From: JBDIAG01 sp047974565
GTDB lineage: Bacteria > Actinomycetota > Actinomycetes > Actinomycetales > CAWJMD01
Length of the DNA: 64,000 nt
NCBI GenBank assembly: GCA_047974565.1
Contig: JBKECN010000046.1
Span: 1-64,000 of the forward strand
Reading direction: 5' to 3'
The position numbers were made by a program, and so were the translations under genes. How positions within the stretch are numbered: position 1 is the first letter of the stretch; every line of letters starts with the position of its first letter. Under the pieces are notes generated by a model. That model had not been told where the DNA came from. It was given only the letters and a program-made list of their open reading frames with translations, and did no database searches. Shown here piece by piece: positions 60,807 to 64,000 of the stretch.

Positions 60807-63800
60807 TCACCCAGCACGCTCCAGACGTTGACTGATCACCGTGGACACCCCGTCCCCGCGCATGGTCACACCGTACAGCGCGTCCGCGCCCTCCATCGTG
60901 CGCTTCTGGTGGGTGATGACGATGAGCTGGGACGAGTCCCGCAGCTCCCCGAAGATATCGATCAGCCGGCCCAGGTTGACGTCGTCCAGGGCCGCCTCCA
61001 CCTCGTCCATGACATAGAACGGAGACGGCCTGGCCTTGAAGATGGAGACCAGCAAAGCGACTGCGGTCAAAGACCTTTCGCCGCCGGACAACAGCGACAG
61101 CTGCTTGACCTTCTTGCCTGCCGGGCGAGCCTCGACCTCGATCCCGGTGGTGAGCATGTCGTTCGGGTCGGTGAGCACCAACCGGCCCTCCCCGCCCGGG
61201 AAGAGCCGGGAGAACACCCCGACGAACTGTTCGGCGGTGTCGGCGAAGGCCTCACTGAACACCTGCTCGACCCGCTGGTCGATCTCGGCGACGATGCCCA
61301 GCAGGTCCGCACGCGAGCGTTTGAGGTCGTCCAACTGCTCGACGAGGAAGGTGTGCCGCTCCTCCAAGGCCTGGAACTCCTCCAGCGCGAGCGGGTTCAC
61401 CTTTCCGAGCGCATTCATCGCGCGTTCGGCCTTGCGCAGCCGCTTCTGCTGTTCGGTCCGCACGAAAGGCACCGGCTCCGGCGCAGTCTCGGGCTCGGGA
61501 TCTCCCGGTGAGGGCGGCGGCGGCGGAACCATCAGGTGTGGGCCGTACTCGTCCACCAGCACCTCGGCGTCCAGGCCCAGTTCGCTGATCGCCCGCTCGG
61601 TGAGTTGCTCGATCCGCAAGCGTTGCTGGGTGCGGGCCACCTCGTCGCGGTGCGCCTCGTCGGTGAGCTGGGCCAGCTCGGCGCCCAGGGCGTCCAGCCG
61701 GTCGCGTTCGGTGGCGACCCTGGTCTCCCGCTCGGCGCGTTCGGCCTCCACCGCGTCCCGGTCCGCACCGGCCCGGGCCACCGCCGCGTCGAGCAACTGC
61801 ACCAGGGTCTGCATCCCGGTCTCCACCGACGCGGCCACAGCCGCCTGCCGGCGACGCTGCTCGGCCCGGGCGGCGGCCCTGGCCCGGGCCTGCTCCTCGC
61901 GCAGAGCGGCTCGTTCCAGCGACTCGGCCCGCCCGGCCAGGCCGGTGAGGCGTTCCTCGGCGGTGCGCAGTGCCAGTCTCGCGTCGGTCTCGGCCGCCCG
62001 GGCCGAACGCGCCTGCTCGGCGAGGGCGTCCCGCTCGGAGGTGTCGGGCTCGGCGTCCCCGTCGGCCGTGGCGGCCTGAGCGGCATCGAGCCGGGCGGTC
62101 AGTTCGGCGAGGGCGGTGGTGTCAGCCTCCAACGACTCTTGCGCCGCGGCCAGCGAGGACTCCAACCGGGCAGCCTCGGAGGTCGCCGAGCGTACCGCGG
62201 AGGCCAGCTGGCCGAGCCGCTCGGCCACCGCCGCGAACCGGGCGTCGCTGGCGTGCAACCGTTCCAGCGCCGCAGCCACCCGCTCCCCGGCCTCCTCGGC
62301 CTGGCGCCGCGCAGCCACCAACTCGAAGCGGGTCTGCTCGGCGGCACGTACCGCCTCGGCGAGCGCGCCCTCCGCCTCATCGATCGCCGCCCGCACGTGC
62401 AGGGCCGAATGCTGCGTGGACGAGCCTCCCCGGGCGGTGCGCGAACCCAACACGTCCCCGTCGGCGGTGACGGCGGTCAGGTGTGGATGGCCGGCCACCA
62501 CCGCGCGGGCCTCTGCCAGTCCGTCTACCACCACGACGTTGCCGAGCAGGTCGGCCACGGTGCCGGACAGGTCGTCGCCGGTGGTCACCAGGTCGCGTGC
62601 CCAGCGCCCGCCCCCGGGCGCCGCACCGCCGGACACGGCCGGCTCCGCGGTGCCTGCCAACACCAGGGACACCTGGCCGGCGTCGGTGTCACGCAGGTGG
62701 CGAAGCGCGTCGACGGCCGCCTCCACGCCGGTGACCGCTACCGCGTCGGCGAGGCCGCCGAGCGCGGCCGCGATCGCGTCGGCGTAAGCCGGATCCACCT
62801 GGACCAGTTCGGGAACCACTCCCAGTACCCCTGCCACCCCGGATTCGGGAGCCACCAGCACCGCGGCCCCGTCCGCAGCCTCCAGGCCCAACTCCAGAGC
62901 CTCCTTGCGGGCCGTCCAGGTGGCTCGCTCCTTGTCCGCCTCACGCTCGCGCTGCTCCAACTCCGCGACGCGGGCGGCGGCCTCGGCGGCGGCCTGCTCG
63001 GCGGCGGTGTGCTCGGCGTCGAGCCCTTCCTCACCCTCCTCGACCCCGGCGACCTGCTGTTCCAGGACGTTGAACTCCTCCTGGCTGGCCCGGCCTCGTT
63101 CGGTTGCCTGCTCGACCGCCGCCCGCAGGCGCCCGATCTCGGCTTCGGTCGCCTCCACCCGGGAGCGTTTGGCGGATACCTGGCCGGCGAGGCGGGCCAA
63201 TCCCTCTCGGCGGTCCGCCCGGGCCCGCTGCAAGGCCGCGACGGCGCGTTCGGCCTCCCCGTGCCGCTCCTCCAGCCCGCTGCGCTCGCCCACCCGGGCT
63301 TGCAGCACCGCGGCCGCGGCATCTACCTCACCGGCCAGCGCCTGTTCTTGTTCGCGGGCCCGGGCGGCGTCGGCGCGCAGCCGGTCCGGGTCGGTGCGGT
63401 TGTCCGGCTCCGGATCGTCCTGGCCGAGCAGCCGGAGGCGTTCACTGGCCAGGCCGGCGGTGCCCCGGGCCCGCTCTCGTAGGCCGGACAGGTCGAACCA
63501 CACCTGGGAGACCTCACGCATCCGTGGTGCTGCGGCCGCCGCCTCGTCCTGCAGCCGCGCCAGGGTCCGGCGGGCCCCGGCCACGGAGTCCTCCACCTCG
63601 GCACGCCGGGCCAGCAGAGCGGTCTCGTCCGCGACCTCCTGCTCGAGAGTGGTGCTCAGCTGGACGAGTTCGTCGGCCAGCAGCCGGGCCTTGGCGTCGC
63701 GGACCTCGGCCTGGATGGTCACCGCCCGGCGAGCCACCTCGGCCTGGCGCCCCAGCGGGCCGAGCTGGCGGCGGATCTCGGTGGTCAGGTCGGCCAGCCG

Positions 63801-64000
63801 GGTGAGATTGGCCTGCATCGCGTCCAGCTTGCGCAGCGCCTTCTCTTTGCGTTTGCGGTGCTTGAGCACCCCGGCGGCCTCCTCGATGAAGCCGCGCCGC
63901 TCCACGGCGGTGGCCCGCAGCACCGAGTCGAGCTGCCCCTGCCCGACGATGACGTGCATCTCCCGGCCGATCCCGGAGTCCGAAAGCAGTTCCTGGACGT
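60807..64000 (-). CDS. smc: Chromosome segregation ATPase SMC (5' end beyond the window)
   Basis: The gene runs off the right edge; the first visible residues are DVQELLSDSGIGREMHVIVGQGQLD, typical of about residue 130-155 of SMC. An ATP-binding head, coiled coil, hinge and C-terminal head are expected. Visible here are the GVAGVLGVVPELVQVDPAYADAIAAALGG hinge segment, long coiled coils on both sides, the ABC signature LSGGERSLTAVALLVSIF and the Walker B FYVMDEVEAALDD, then a D-loop. About 1,063 residues are in the window. SMC with ScpA/ScpB condenses and separates chromosomes. The Walker A motif is in the missing part. ftsY usually lies near; here the distance is 41 kb. Confidence 0.98.
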   Translation of the reverse strand, partial: VQELLSDSGIGREMHVIVGQGQLDSVLRATAVERRGFIEEAAGVLKHRKRKEKALRKLDAMQANLTRLADLTTEIRRQLGPLGRQAEVARRAVTIQAEVRDAKARLLADELVQLSTTLEQEVADETALLARRAEVEDSVAGARRTLARLQDEAAAAAPRMREVSQVWFDLSGLRERARGTAGLASERLRLLGQDDPEPDNRTDPDRLRADAARAREQEQALAGEVDAAAAVLQARVGERSGLEERHGEAERAVAALQRARADRREGLARLAGQVSAKRSRVEATEAEIGRLRAAVEQATERGRASQEEFNVLEQQVAGVEEGEEGLDAEHTAAEQAAAEAAARVAELEQREREADKERATWTARKEALELGLEAADGAAVLVAPESGVAGVLGVVPELVQVDPAYADAIAAALGGLADAVAVTGVEAAVDALRHLRDTDAGQVSLVLAGTAEPAVSGGAAPGGGRWARDLVTTGDDLSGTVADLLGNVVVVDGLAEARAVVAGHPHLTAVTADGDVLGSRTARGGSSTQHSALHVRAAIDEAEGALAEAVRAAEQTRFELVAARRQAEEAGERVAAALERLHASDARFAAVAERLGQLASAVRSATSEAARLESSLAAAQESLEADTTALAELTARLDAAQAATADGDAEPDTSERDALAEQARSARAAETDARLALRTAEERLTGLAGRAESLERAALREEQARARAAARAEQRRRQAAVAASVETGMQTLVQLLDAAVARAGADRDAVEAERAERETRVATERDRLDALGAELAQLTDEAHRDEVARTQQRLRIEQLTERAISELGLDAEVLVDEYGPHLMVPPPPPSPGDPEPETAPEPVPFVRTEQQKRLRKAERAMNALGKVNPLALEEFQALEERHTFLVEQLDDLKRSRADLLGIVAEIDQRVEQVFSEAFADTAEQFVGVFSRLFPGGEGRLVLTDPNDMLTTGIEVEARPAGKKVKQLSLLSGGERSLTAVALLVSIFKARPSPFYVMDEVEAALDDVNLGRLIDIFGELRDSSQLIVITHQKRTMEGADALYGVTMRGDGVSTVISQRLERAG

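Overview
This is high-GC actinobacterial chromosome. The minus strand carries the conserved smc, ftsY, amtB-glnB-glnD, ffh, amidohydrolase order of Actinomycetota. Further support comes from a GlnR-type box upstream of amtB, an LAxTG-type sortase signal, PII with the conserved modified tyrosine, and a transmembrane-anchored FtsY. I cannot name the genus.

Layout. 1-10 kb: an ArsR-type regulator, an amidohydrolase, an unrecognised PAS-like protein, ffh, and the nitrogen-control operon amtB-glnB-glnD with overlapping reading frames. 10-20 kb: two large paralogous secreted proteins (L-type lectin, Ig-like and bulb-type lectin modules). Between them lie an Eis-like acetyltransferase, a flavin/F420-type oxidoreductase and a DUF4328 membrane protein; then comes ftsY. 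20-23 kb: a DUF805 membrane protein, then about 1.5 kb of non-coding DNA with two kinds of tandem repeat. 23-28 kb: a two-gene unit of an LCAT-like lipase and a 1,199-residue STAND-type NTPase with a transglutaminase-like N-terminus. This is the best candidate for an undescribed conflict or anti-phage system.

28-44 kb is catabolic. It holds a KMO-like flavin hydroxylase, a complete five-component phenol-hydroxylase-type diiron monooxygenase (DmpLMNOP order) with two unknown downstream genes and a divergent PucR-type regulator, and an AraC-type regulator. A forward gene run follows: quinone oxidoreductase, TauD-like dioxygenase, BKACE-family enzyme, MFS transporter and RBBP9-like hydrolase. 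No ring-cleavage dioxygenase is visible, so the substrate is open.

44-52 kb is a conflict-type region. It holds a large coiled-coil protein of unknown function, a DUF4231/SLATT-like membrane protein, broken RHS genes, and two small lower-GC orphan genes that may be leftover immunity genes. 52-58 kb is one giant surface protein with Ig-like modules at an exact 270-bp period and a sortase signal. 58-59 kb is a membrane protein and winged-helix regulator pair with a striking double operator. A repeat cluster, a rhomboid protease with an N-terminal zinc-binding segment, and smc (running off the right edge) close the window.

smc and ftsY are usually near neighbours in Actinobacteria, so the roughly 41 kb between them here looks like accessory DNA at a core locus. 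A dispersed GTCACCCGGGTGAC-type palindromic repeat occurs in intergenic DNA at both ends and in the middle of the window.
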